DNA from: an uncultured Lachnospiraceae bacterium
GTDB taxonomy: Bacteria; Bacillota; Clostridia; Lachnospirales; Lachnospiraceae
Length of the DNA: 32,146 nucleotides
Direction of reading: 5' to 3'
Assembly (NCBI GenBank): GCA_900542015.1
Contig: UQLY01000023.1
Span: forward strand, 1-32,146
Shown: one piece after another, positions 7,446 to 15,855 of the stretch
Layout: each line of letters opens with the position of its first letter
Numbering within the stretch: position 1 is the stretch's first letter
Made by a program: the position numbers and the translations under genes
Notes under the pieces: generated by a model
What the model saw: the letters and a program-made list of their open reading frames with translations, nothing else
Databases searched by the model: none
Told to the model about the DNA's origin: nothing

Positions 7446-8411
7446 ATGAAACGGATAATTGCGATGGGAAGCTTAGGCATTCTGCTTATGGCAATGCTTA
7501 CCGCATGTGGAGATTTGGGCGAAACGGAAGATGCCTTGCCGAATGATCTTTATACCGCCGATACCGCCATATCCGATGTGATCCATGACCCTGTGTTCGG
7601 AGATTACGGCAGGCTGATCTTTCCTACAGACACCGGTTATTACAGCGGGGATACGCTGGGAGCGCTGCGGCTGGTCTGGTATCAGAATATTGATCCGGAT
7701 GAAACGGTGGCGATTGCCAACTACATGAAGGAACACGCGGCTGCCGGCGACACCATCTTTTATGATATTTATACACAAGAGGAGAAGGCGGCTGATCCGG
7801 CAAAAGAGGATACGGGGCTGTTCTTTTTTAAAGGCAAACCCGGAGAACGGTTTGCGGTCTGCAATGCGGGCGGTGCCTTTGCCTATGTGGGCGCCATGCA
7901 GGACAGCTTTCCCCACGCTTTGGAGTTGTCAAAGCAGGGATATAATGCCTTTGCCCTGATCTATCGTCCGGGCGCACAGACGGCATGCGAAGATCTGGCG
8001 CGCGCCATCTGGTTTATTTTTGAACACGCTGAGGAATTGGAAGTGAATACCGACGGCTATTCCCTGTGGGGAGGCAGCGCCGGCGCCAGAATGGCGGCGT
8101 GGGTCGGTTCCTATGGAACTGAAGCCTTCGGCGCAGAAGCGCTTCCGCAGCCTGCGGCGGTTATCATGCAGTATACCGGATTAAGCGAATACGGCGAAAA
8201 CGATCCCGCAACCTTTGCGGCGGTAGGTGAAAGCGACGGGATCGCAAGCTGGCGCGTAATGAAACGGCGGCTCGACGGTATGAGCGCTTTGGGAATCGAC
8301 ACGGAATTTCATTCTTATCCGGGGCTGGGGCATGGTTTCGGTCTGGGAACCGGTACAGTTGCAGAAGGGTGGATTGATGAGGCGGTCGCATTCTGGCAGA
8401 GGCAGTTATAA
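7446..8411 (+). CDS. Lipoprotein alpha/beta hydrolase
   Basis: This is a 321-residue secreted, lipid-anchored esterase-type enzyme. The signal peptide ends in lipobox LTAC with Cys21. The alpha/beta hydrolase fold shows an oxyanion-type NAGGAFAYVG (140-149), the nucleophile elbow GGSAGA with Ser211, a probable acid Asp264 in GESD, and His296 in GLGHGFG. The triad is therefore complete, as in the BD-FAE / dienelactone-hydrolase group of carboxylesterases. The substrate cannot be read from sequence; ester-bearing carbohydrates or small aromatic esters are possibilities. ATG 7446 follows GGGAGG. It is the first gene of a run of co-directional redox and hydrolase genes with 21-50 bp spacing. Confidence 0.85.
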   Translation: MKRIIAMGSLGILLMAMLTACGDLGETEDALPNDLYTADTAISDVIHDPVFGDYGRLIFPTDTGYYSGDTLGALRLVWYQNIDPDETVAIANYMKEHAAAGDTIFYDIYTQEEKAADPAKEDTGLFFFKGKPGERFAVCNAGGAFAYVGAMQDSFPHALELSKQGYNAFALIYRPGAQTACEDLARAIWFIFEHAEELEVNTDGYSLWGGSAGARMAAWVGSYGTEAFGAEALPQPAAVIMQYTGLSEYGENDPATFAAVGESDGIASWRVMKRRLDGMSALGIDTEFHSYPGLGHGFGLGTGTVAEGWIDEAVAFWQRQL

Positions 8412-8432
8412 AAGCAGAAAGGGAGAAAAAAG

Positions 8433-9599
8433 ATGAATAACTTTATTTTTGAAAACGCAACAAAAGTTTATTTCGGGAAAGGGTGCGTTAAAGAGTATTT
8501 GGGCAGTCTTACCGCGCCTTACGAAACGGTAATGCTTGCTTATGGCGGCGGTTCAATTAAGAAAAACGGGATCTATGAAGAAGTGACGGAATGTCTGAAA
8601 AAGGCAGGCTGCAAGGTGGTGGAATTTTCCGGTATCGGAGCGAATCCCACGTATGCCAAGGTGTCAGAAGGGGCAAAGCTGGTGAGGGAATCCGGGGCGG
8701 AGCTGATCCTTGCCGTGGGCGGCGGCAGCGTTATGGACTGCTGCAAAGCCGTCTCCATGGCTGCGGTGTATGACGGCGATATTTGGACGGATTTCTGGGA
8801 AAGCCCCGGCGTCATTGATTTTGAACCCCTTCCGTTAGGCGTCATCGTTACGGTGGCGGGAACCGGCAGTGAAATGAACGGCGGCGCGGTCATTACCAAC
8901 GAGGAACGGAAGGTTAAGACCGGACGGGATTATCCCAAATGTAATGCCGGATTTGCCCTGATGGACCCAACCTATACTTACAGTGTAGAAAAGAAATAAA
9001 TGGTATCGGGCGGGTTTGATATTTTATCTCATATTATGGAGACCTATTTCAGCGAGCCGGATGAGGACAACGTGTCGGATGACATTTCGGAGGCGCTGAT
9101 GCGTGGCGTTATCCGTGACCTGCGGGCGGCGATTAAGAATCCGGAGGACTACACGGCAAGGAGCAATCTGATGTGGGAAGCCACTATGGCGGAAAACCGT
9201 ATCATCAAGCTGGGCAAGCGGATGGACTTTGAGTGTCATCAGATGGAGCATCAGCTTGGCGCCTATACCAACTGTAATCACGGCGCGGGGCTTGCCGTAC
9301 TGCATCCGGTTTATTATCGGCATATCTACAAGGACGGGCTTGTCAAATTTCAAAAATTTGCCGTGAATGTGTGGGGCATTTCCCCGGATGGCAAAACAAA
9401 GGAAGCGCTTGCCCTTGCCGGTGTGGAAGCGCTTGCCGGCTTCATCAGGGAAATCGGACTTCCCACCACCCTGCGGGAGCTGGGCGTGGATGAAAACACC
9501 GATCTGAAGGCAATTGCGGATTCCTGCAATCTTGCTCCGGGCAGCTATCGGAAAATGACTCATGAAGAAATCCTGAAAATTTTCAGGGAGTGTTATTAA
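8433..9599 (+). pseudogene. Iron-containing alcohol dehydrogenase interrupted by an in-frame TAA
   Basis: The whole frame, 389 codons including stop, matches the YqdH/BDH type of Fe-dependent alcohol dehydrogenase, which reduces aldehydes with NAD(P)H. The nucleotide-binding loop GGGSVMD (96-102) and GTGSEMNGG (143-151) lie before the break. The metal ligands lie after it: Asp196 and His200 in FDILSHIME, then His269 and His283 at the family's 14-residue spacing. TAA at 8997-8999 replaces a codon where the family usually has Gln (VEKK-stop-MVSG). CAA to TAA is a single change. Neither half should fold into an active enzyme. Ribosome site GGGAG precedes ATG 8433. This is the second such lesion in the cluster. 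Confidence 0.88.
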
Positions 9600-9628
9600 A
9601 AAGAAATGTTAAGAAAGGATGATTTAGA

Positions 9629-10342
9629 ATGAAAAAGCCAATTGCATTACTTTTAAGCGTATCCATAATTTTTGCACTGACCGCCTGCGGCAGTCAAAAC
9701 GGCGGGAATAATACCGCAAACAGCCAATCCGGCAGCGAAGAAAGCGGGACCGCTGCGGCAGACATTGAGGAAGAGCTTGCCGGGGATTCAGAGGAGCAGG
9801 CGGAAGCGGTTTTGTCTGAAGCGGAAGATACGGAAGCCGGGGATACCGGGAGCGCCGGGGGAAAAACATTGGTTGTTTATTATTCGGCATCGGGAAATAC
9901 AAAAGAGGCTGCAAATTATATTGCGGCGGCAACAGGGGCTGACCTGTTTGAACTGGTGCCGGTCGAACCCTACAGCGACGCTGATCTGAACTGGACGGAT
10001 GATAACAGCCGCGTGGTGTATGAGCATGACAATCCGGATGCGAGAGAGGTAGAGCTTGAGGAAACCACCGTTTCCGATTGGGAGTCCTACGATACGGTCT
10101 TTATCGGTTACCCTATCTGGTGGGGAATTGCGGCATGGCCGGTGGGCAGTTTCGTTACAGCCAATGATTTTGCCGGAAAAACGGTCATTCCTTTCTGCAC
10201 CTCCGCTTCTTCCGGGCTGGGAGAAAGCGGTGAGCTTCTGGCGGAGATGGCGGGAACCGGAGACTGGCAGGAAGGAATGAGATTCCGGTCCGGTGTTTCA
10301 GAGGAAGATGTCAGGAGTTGGATAGACAGTCTGGGGTTGTAA
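9629..10342 (+). CDS. Lipoprotein flavodoxin
   Basis: This is a 237-residue protein with a signal peptide and lipobox ALTAC (Cys20), then about 55 residues of low-complexity Glu/Ala/Ser linker, then a flavodoxin-like domain (about 78-237). The FMN phosphate loop is clear (VVYYSASGNTKEA), as are the flavin-stacking segments GYPIWWGIAAWP and PFCTSASSGLGESG. The protein would sit outside the membrane and carry FMN there, which is unlike classical cytoplasmic flavodoxin but recurs in gut Clostridia. It may pass electrons to or from neighbouring reductases or act as a quinone/aromatic reductase. AAAGGA precedes ATG 9629. Confidence 0.88.
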   Translation: MKKPIALLLSVSIIFALTACGSQNGGNNTANSQSGSEESGTAAADIEEELAGDSEEQAEAVLSEAEDTEAGDTGSAGGKTLVVYYSASGNTKEAANYIAAATGADLFELVPVEPYSDADLNWTDDNSRVVYEHDNPDAREVELEETTVSDWESYDTVFIGYPIWWGIAAWPVGSFVTANDFAGKTVIPFCTSASSGLGESGELLAEMAGTGDWQEGMRFRSGVSEEDVRSWIDSLGL

Positions 10343-10388
10343 GGATGACCGGACGGTATGGCAACTAAGAAGGAAAGGAAGATTTTTT

Positions 10389-11390
10389 ATGAATACAAGA
10401 GTCCTTGGAAAAGATTTGGAAGTATCGGCTGTGGGGTTAGGCTGCATGGGTATGTCCCACGCCTACGGAGCGCCGGCGGATAAACGGGAAATGACAGAAT
10501 TGATCGCCCAGGCGGTGGATCAGGGCTGCACATTTTTTGATACGGCGGAAACCTATGGAACAAAGGAGCGGCCTCATGATAATGAGGAACTGGTGGGAGC
10601 GGCGTTGAAGCCTTTTCGCAACCGGGTAATCATTGCAACTAAGTTTGGCATCCGGTTTGACCGTAGCAGTAAGGCGGTCAACCTGCCGCTTATCACAGAT
10701 TCCCGTCCGGAAACGATCCGCAGCTCGGTGGAAGGGTCCTTAAAGCGGCTGCAAACGGACCATATTGATCTTTACTATCAGCACAGGCTTGATCCGGAAA
10801 TTCCGGTTGAGGAGGTAGCCGGAGTTATGGCGGATTTGATTCGGGAAGGGAAGATTACCCATTGGGGATTGTCTGAGGCGCAGGAAGAAACCATCCGCCG
10901 CGCCCATGCCGTCTGTCCCGTGACTGCGATTCAGAACCGGTATTCCATGATGGCTCGGTGGTATGAGCCGCTGTTTCCTGTTTTGGAAGAGCTGGGGATC
11001 GGCTACGTGGCATTTTCCCCTATGGCGAACGGGCTGTTAAGCGGTAAGTACGGAAAGGATACGGTGTTTGGCGGGCGTGAGGACTATCGCAGCATTATGC
11101 CGCAGTACCAGCCGGAAAACATGGAACGCAGCCGGGAACTTTTGGACTTGCTGCAGCATACGGCAAGGGAAAAGAATGCGACGCCTGCACAGATCTCCCT
11201 TTCGTGGATGCTTTGCAAAAAGCCCTACCTTGTGCCGATCCCCGGCACCCGCAGGAGCGAACGACTGACGGAAAATCTGGGCGCGGCAGACGTGAAGCTG
11301 TCCGCTGAAGAAGTTTCCATACTGGATAAGGCGCTGGATCGGATTCCCATGTCAGAGGTATATGGAGGCGCTCCCGTGACCCGGAAGTAA
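10389..11390 (+). CDS. Aldo/keto reductase
   Basis: This is a 333-residue NAD(P)H-dependent (beta/alpha)8-barrel reductase of aldehydes and ketones. The catalytic tetrad is visible: Asp51 and Tyr56 in FFDTAETYG, Lys85 in IIATKFG and His132 in YYQHRLDP. The cofactor-binding segment PIPGTRRSERLTENLGAA lies near the C-terminus. It resembles the YajO/general-stress AKR group. It has no signal peptide, so it is cytoplasmic, unlike the lipoproteins on either side. AGGAAAGGA precedes ATG 10389, and the gene is part of the same co-directional run. The substrate is unknown. Confidence 0.93.
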   Translation: MNTRVLGKDLEVSAVGLGCMGMSHAYGAPADKREMTELIAQAVDQGCTFFDTAETYGTKERPHDNEELVGAALKPFRNRVIIATKFGIRFDRSSKAVNLPLITDSRPETIRSSVEGSLKRLQTDHIDLYYQHRLDPEIPVEEVAGVMADLIREGKITHWGLSEAQEETIRRAHAVCPVTAIQNRYSMMARWYEPLFPVLEELGIGYVAFSPMANGLLSGKYGKDTVFGGREDYRSIMPQYQPENMERSRELLDLLQHTAREKNATPAQISLSWMLCKKPYLVPIPGTRRSERLTENLGAADVKLSAEEVSILDKALDRIPMSEVYGGAPVTRK

Positions 11391-11411
11391 TTATAATCAG
11401 GAAGGGAAAAC

Positions 11412-12341
11412 ATGAAGGATAGGAAAAGGAGCATAGTCGGGATAGCAATACTGATCGTTCTGCTTGGGACCGGGTGGCGGTCTTTGTCTTACCGCAGCCG
11501 GGGAACGGATGCAGCCGACGGCAGTCAGGCGAAAGAGGCAGAGGCGGCAGTCGGTGTTCAGCCGGAAGCGGCGGAGGCGCCGGCTGCCGATGAAACGGAA
11601 GAAAGCGTCCTTGGCTATGTTACGGAAGGAACCGAAGAATACCGGGGCTTTGTCATCGACAATGTGTTTCACTCTGCAAAGGAAGGCGATATCCACTACA
11701 ATGTTTATGTCCCTGCAAGCTATGACGGCAGAAAGCCCTATGCCCTGTATTTTACGCTGCCCGGTTATGAAGGGCTTTATTTTCAGGGTGTGGCGCGCAA
11801 TCTTCAATCCGAGGAATTTGGGTTTGAGGCGCAAAAATACAATGAAAAAATGATCATTGTTGCCCCGCAGCTAAGTGATTGGGGCGAGACCTCCGCCGAC
11901 CAGATCATTGCTTTAGTGGAATATTTTCTGGAACAGTATAACATTGACCGTTCCAAAGTGTATGGAAGCGGCTTTTCCGGAGGCGGAGAAACCATGTCCC
12001 GGGTAATGGGCAAACGCCCCGATCTGTTTACCGCCTATCTGCAGGTCAGCTCTCAGTGGGACGGAGACTACGAACCGGTCGTAAAGAACCGGCTCCCGGT
12101 GTATTTTGCGATTGGTCGCGATGATGAATACTATGGCTCAAAACCCACCAGGGAGGCTTATGATACGCTCCGCGCTTTGTACGAACAACAGGGGCTTGGA
12201 GAAGAGGAAATCAGCGACCTGTTGGTGTTGGATGTAAAAGATCATGAATATTTTACCGACCGGGGAATGTCCAATGAACATGGAGGCGGCGGTTTGTTCG
12301 CCTATGACGGGGAAATTATGGGATGGCTGTTTTCCCATTAA
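11412..12341 (+). CDS. Membrane-anchored esterase (PHB depolymerase/feruloyl esterase-like)
   Basis: This is a 309-residue protein with an N-terminal membrane segment (about 7-20) and an Ala/Glu-rich linker to ~65, then an alpha/beta hydrolase domain. The nucleophile elbow is GSGFSGGGE with Ser189. A probable acid is Asp237 or Asp238 in GRDDEYY. A likely catalytic His is His290 near NEHGGGG. The domain begins with beta-strand NVYVPASYDG, as in polyhydroxybutyrate depolymerase and feruloyl-esterase relatives. No lipobox Cys is present, so it is either a signal anchor or a cleaved secreted form. GGAAGGG precedes ATG 11412, 21 bp after the reductase. The substrate is unknown. Confidence 0.8.
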   Translation: MKDRKRSIVGIAILIVLLGTGWRSLSYRSRGTDAADGSQAKEAEAAVGVQPEAAEAPAADETEESVLGYVTEGTEEYRGFVIDNVFHSAKEGDIHYNVYVPASYDGRKPYALYFTLPGYEGLYFQGVARNLQSEEFGFEAQKYNEKMIIVAPQLSDWGETSADQIIALVEYFLEQYNIDRSKVYGSGFSGGGETMSRVMGKRPDLFTAYLQVSSQWDGDYEPVVKNRLPVYFAIGRDDEYYGSKPTREAYDTLRALYEQQGLGEEEISDLLVLDVKDHEYFTDRGMSNEHGGGGLFAYDGEIMGWLFSH

Positions 12342-12439
12342 ACGGTCGGCAAAGCCTTTGTCAAAACGTGATAAAGAAAACTTTGTTACAGGCTTTTATG
12401 ACAGGCGTTTCCGTAAAGAAAGCAGGGAGTGTGAGCAGA

Positions 12440-13504
12440 ATGAAAAAATATAAACGGCTTGCCGCAATACTGGCGGTAATGATAATTGCGGCGGGATGCG
12501 GGACAGACCGATCCGGGACAGAGCGATCCGGAAGCGGGAGCGGAGAAGTCCGGGAAACAGAAAAAGAAGAGGCGCGCGACGATGCGGTCCGGATGGAGGA
12601 AAGGAATGATGAGGCGGTAACAAATGCAAAGCTGCCGGAGGAATTGGCGCAGATACCGGAAGATTACTTTGAAGACTCCGAATATCCGGGCACACTGGTG
12701 GAGCTTTGGTATGATACTTATGAATCCATGACATATGAGGAACATAGCCAGGTGCTTCATAAAAGAGCGATTGTCTATCTGCCCTATGGATATTCCGGGC
12801 AGGAAAAGTATAACGTTTTTTATCTGATGCACGGGGGATGGAGCGATGAGACGGTATATCTTGGCACACCGGACCGTCCGGCTGCATTTAAGAATGTTTT
12901 GGATCATGGCATTGCTGCGGGAGAGATTCAGCCCATGATTGTCGTTTGCCCCACCTATAACAATACCAGTACGGAGGACAGCGGGGACTACAGTCTGGCG
13001 ATCCGCCTGACGGAAAATTATCACAGAGAACTGATCAATGATCTGATACCGGCGGTAGAAGGCGCTTACAGCACCTATGCAGAGGACACCACCATAGAAG
13101 GCATTCGGGCTTCCAGGGATCATCGCGCTTTTGCCGGATTTTCCATGGGCTCGGTGGCGACCTGGAGGACGTTTCAATACTGTCTCGATTCGTTTCGCTA
13201 CTTTATGCCGTCCAGCGGAAACCTGACGTCTGACGGGGCATACATGGCGTCCATGGTAAAGGAAGCCGGATATACCTGGAAGGATTTCTTCATCTTTGCG
13301 GCGTCAGGTACAAATGACTTTGCGTATGCTTCTTTTAAAAATCAGATCGAGGCAATGACGGAGGCGGGAGACGGTACTTTCCGGTATGCCGATCAGGAAA
13401 AGGACGGCAACCTGTATTTTCTGGAGCAGGAGGGCGGCACCCACAGCGGGGAGTATGCGATGGAATATTTTTATAACGGGCTGTGCTGGATCTGGCAGCC
13501 GTAG
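12440..13504 (+). CDS. Lipoprotein esterase (CE1/esterase D-like)
   Basis: This is a 354-residue secreted lipoprotein. From ATG 12440 the N-terminus is a clean signal peptide with lipobox AAGC (Cys20); the frame is open further upstream, but that stretch has no signal features. GGGAG lies about 11 bases upstream, and an in-frame GTG at 12431 is an alternative start. After a charged linker (20-75), the hydrolase domain shows RAIVYLPYGYSG, the HGG oxyanion segment (131-133), nucleophile Ser235 in GFSMGS, Asp293 in GTNDF and His335 in GGTHSGEY. This is the classic putative-esterase / feruloyl or acetyl-xylan esterase layout. It would remove ester groups outside the cell. Confidence 0.88.
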   Translation: MKKYKRLAAILAVMIIAAGCGTDRSGTERSGSGSGEVRETEKEEARDDAVRMEERNDEAVTNAKLPEELAQIPEDYFEDSEYPGTLVELWYDTYESMTYEEHSQVLHKRAIVYLPYGYSGQEKYNVFYLMHGGWSDETVYLGTPDRPAAFKNVLDHGIAAGEIQPMIVVCPTYNNTSTEDSGDYSLAIRLTENYHRELINDLIPAVEGAYSTYAEDTTIEGIRASRDHRAFAGFSMGSVATWRTFQYCLDSFRYFMPSSGNLTSDGAYMASMVKEAGYTWKDFFIFAASGTNDFAYASFKNQIEAMTEAGDGTFRYADQEKDGNLYFLEQEGGTHSGEYAMEYFYNGLCWIWQP

Positions 13505-13580
13505 GGCGTAGGAAAAAGAAAAAATATGAGACAACAAACAGCGGAGAGGCAAAAACGCTTCCCGGGAAAGCAGAGGTATT

Positions 13581-14459
13581 ATGATGGAATATGTAACTTT
13601 ATCAAACGGAGTAAAAATGCCGATTTTAGGATACGGCGTTTATCAGGTAACAAAGGAGGAATGCGAGCGCTGCGTGTTGGACGCTCTGGAGGCGGGATAC
13701 CGCAGCCTGGATACCGCGCAATCCTATTACAATGAGGAAGAAGTCGGTTCCGCCGTGAAAAAGAGCGGAATCCCCAGAGAGGAGATTTTTTTAACCTCCA
13801 AGGTATGGGTGGAGCATTACGGATATGAAGAGACCCGAAAATCCGTGGAGGAATCCCTGCGTAAATTGCAGACGGATTATCTGGACCTGATGTTGCTTCA
13901 TCAGCCCTTCAATGATTATTACGGCGCGTATCGGGCGCTGGAGGATCTGTATGACGAAGGAAAGCTGCGCGCCATCGGTGTTTCCAATTTCTATCCGGAC
14001 AGACTGGTAGACCTTGCTTCCTTTACAAGGATTCCGCCGATGGTCAATCAGATCGAGACCCATGTGCTGAATCAACGCGCGCAGGATCATGAATGGATGG
14101 AAAAATATCATATTGCCCATGAGGCATGGGCGCCTTTCGGAGAAGGGCGCGGAGGACTTTTTGATAACGAAGTATTAAAGCGGATCGGTAAAAAATACGG
14201 TAAAACCACCGCCCAGGTCATGCTGCGCTGGAATATCCAAAGAGGTGTGATTGTGCTGCCTAAATCCACGCATAAGGAAAGGATGATTCAGAATCTGGAC
14301 GTCTTCGACTTTGTATTGACAGACGAGGATATGAGTACCATTGCCGGGCTGGATACGAAGACCAGCGCATTCTTTTCCCACTATGACCCGAACATGGTGG
14401 AGTGGTTCGTAAAGATGGTGGAGGAGCGGAAAAAACAGCACGGCGGAAAAGAAAAATAA
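13581..14459 (+). CDS. Aldo/keto reductase, 2,5-diketo-D-gluconate reductase type
   Basis: This is a 292-residue cytoplasmic AKR of the AKR5 group. The catalytic tetrad is intact: Asp44 and Tyr49 in SLDTAQSYYNEEEVG, Lys74 in LTSKVW and His107 in LLHQP. The conserved GVSNF and LPKSTHKERM cofactor segments are present. It is distinct from the first AKR of the cluster, which is longer and of a different subgroup. It starts at ATG 13581 (another ATG follows at 13584) with an AGAGG site upstream. The 76-bp gap before it shows no terminator, so it may be the last gene of the hydrolase/redox run. The substrate is unknown. Confidence 0.93.
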   Translation: MMEYVTLSNGVKMPILGYGVYQVTKEECERCVLDALEAGYRSLDTAQSYYNEEEVGSAVKKSGIPREEIFLTSKVWVEHYGYEETRKSVEESLRKLQTDYLDLMLLHQPFNDYYGAYRALEDLYDEGKLRAIGVSNFYPDRLVDLASFTRIPPMVNQIETHVLNQRAQDHEWMEKYHIAHEAWAPFGEGRGGLFDNEVLKRIGKKYGKTTAQVMLRWNIQRGVIVLPKSTHKERMIQNLDVFDFVLTDEDMSTIAGLDTKTSAFFSHYDPNMVEWFVKMVEERKKQHGGKEK

Positions 14460-14528
14460 TCAGAAGACATGTCCATGATAAAACAAGAATTTTTTAAAAC
14501 ATTTTACTTAGTTATTTTACAAATACTC

Positions 14529-14559
14529 TTGACCGATAGTAACAACCGGATAATATAAT
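14529..14559 (+). promoter_or_regulatory. Promoter for the RibD-like gene
   Basis: TTGACC (14529-14534) lies 19 bp from a perfect TATAAT (14554-14559), or 16 bp from an overlapping TAATAT (14551-14556). A 19-bp spacer is typical of MerR-controlled promoters, but no clear dyad is present in the spacer. Confidence 0.5.
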
Positions 14560-14619
14560 CGGAAGTACCAATCGATAGAGACAAAAAGGATGAGTATAAT
14601 AGCAGCAAAGGAGGACGCA

Positions 14620-15330
14620 ATGGACAGACCTTATATCATATGCCATATCTTAAGCGCGCTGGACGGCAAGATCGCCGGAACTTTCACAGGGACAAAGACA
14701 GCGCAGACGGCAAGTGAAGAATATGCCCGTATTCGTTTGGCGTACCGGGCTGAGGCGTGGCTGTACGGCACAACAACGACGAAAGAATTTACACAGTACA
14801 AAAAGCCTGTTTTGGAACCGGCTTGCGAGAAAGTACCGGAAGGGGACTATATCGCGCAAACCGGTCCTGGATTTTATTATATTTCGCTGGATACGGCTGG
14901 AGAAATCGGCTGGGAATCCGGTATTTTTCAGAAACCCGGCAGACCCGATGCTCATGTGATTGAGATTCTGACGGAAGAAACGCCGGCGGCATATCTTCGG
15001 AAAAAGGGCGTTTCCTACATCATCGCGGGCGATACTTCCCTGGATTGCCGGATTGCCGTTGAGAAGTTGAAACGTCTGTTTATGATCGACACAATTCTGA
15101 TTTGCGGAGGTGGAATGGTCAATTGGACCTTTATACAGCAGGGCGTTGTAGATGAGCTCAGCCTTATACTGGCTCCGGCTGCAGACGGCGATCCTTCGTC
15201 GCCTACCGTTTTTGAGAAATCTGAATTGCTTGCCGCAACTGCGCCGGTAGAATTTCAACTGAAAAATGTAGAACAATTAAAGGACAGCGGCGTCCGGCTG
15301 ACCTATCTTGTGAAGCAGGAAGCACAGTAA
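14620..15330 (+). CDS. RibD C-terminal-domain reductase (dihydrofolate reductase-like)
   Basis: This is a 236-residue protein of the RibD_C family, which uses NADPH to reduce a pyrimidine or pterin-like substrate. The start at ATG 14620 is chosen because AAAGGAGG (14607-14614) lies exactly 5 bases upstream. The family opening SALDGKI follows at residues 12-18, and the NADPH-binding CGGGMVNWTFIQQGVVDEL is near residue 165-183. There is no deaminase domain and no riboflavin gene nearby. It is therefore more likely a stand-alone reductase of unknown substrate than part of riboflavin synthesis. It has its own promoter. Confidence 0.85.
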   Translation: MDRPYIICHILSALDGKIAGTFTGTKTAQTASEEYARIRLAYRAEAWLYGTTTTKEFTQYKKPVLEPACEKVPEGDYIAQTGPGFYYISLDTAGEIGWESGIFQKPGRPDAHVIEILTEETPAAYLRKKGVSYIIAGDTSLDCRIAVEKLKRLFMIDTILICGGGMVNWTFIQQGVVDELSLILAPAADGDPSSPTVFEKSELLAATAPVEFQLKNVEQLKDSGVRLTYLVKQEAQ

Positions 15331-15365
15331 GTACAGAATGCTTTCAAAGCTGCGGCAGATCCGGT

Positions 15366-15712
15366 TCAGATGCTGCCGCCTACGCATTTGTCCCTGTCTA
15401 CGCGGTATTTAAATATCGAAATCGGATTGAATACCGGATAAATGGCGCCCAGCGGGCAAATGTATTTGCAGAAGGGACGATAAATCATAACGGAAAGCAG
15501 GATTGTGAGGATAAGCGGTATGTTATTCCACGCATAAAGCCATCCTAAGGCGTTGTGCATGGATTTGTTCAGCAGGACGAGAGGGATTCCGCCCTCCAGC
15601 GTGCCTGCTTGATATTCCAGCTTCCGATGACTGCCTGCATGGCTCCAATGGGGCAGGCGTCTACTGCGCCGGAACCATTCGGGTGTTTTTTTACACGTTT
15701 TTTCTTATCCAA
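15366..15712 (-). pseudogene. 4Fe-4S membrane protein remnant
   Basis: On the - strand, a TTG start at 15712 overlaps the stop of the CXXC gene and begins a recognisable 4Fe-4S membrane protein: DACPIGAMQAVIG near residues 17-29. The frame then shifts, and homology resumes in another frame as YRPFCKYICPLGAIYPVFNP. It ends abruptly at DKCVGG just where the ferredoxin Cys cluster (CxxCxxC) should begin. Both the middle and the C-terminus are therefore missing. Such proteins (YccM/NapH-like) pass electrons across the membrane and commonly sit beside TlpA-type thioredoxins. This copy cannot be functional. Confidence 0.75.
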
Positions 15713-15854
15713 TTCCAACACACTCCAAACAGATACGGACGGCTTTGGTCAGTACGGTTGTCATTTCGCCCCGCCAGATACCGTATCCCATCATAATCAG
15801 ACCTGCTGCAGCCACACCTATGCCGGTAAAACGGCTGGTTATAAGGCGGCGCAT
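15705..15854 (-). CDS. Small CXXC membrane protein (CD1871A-like)
   Basis: This is an intact 49-residue gene between two decayed ones. ATG (15854-15852 on the - strand) is preceded by GGAGGG. The protein has one membrane segment (about 10-27), then GIWRGE, then a C-terminal ICLECVGIG with the Cys42-x-x-Cys45 pair. I recognise it as resembling the CD1871A family of small CXXC proteins, which sit between TlpA-like and 4Fe-4S genes in Clostridia. The role is unknown; the pair could be redox-active or bind metal or cluster. With its partners broken, it is probably an orphan. Confidence 0.72.
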   Translation of the reverse strand: MRRLITSRFTGIGVAAAGLIMMGYGIWRGEMTTVLTKAVRICLECVGIG

Positions 15855-15855
15855 T

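Noticed and set aside
6635..8999. TAA read genome-wide as Gln
   Set aside because: Many intact genes here end in TAA with proper family lengths, so only the two cluster genes are affected.
12323..12439. Longer start for the CE1-like esterase
   Set aside because: The signal peptide and lipobox begin at 12440; the extension has no export features and overlaps the preceding gene.
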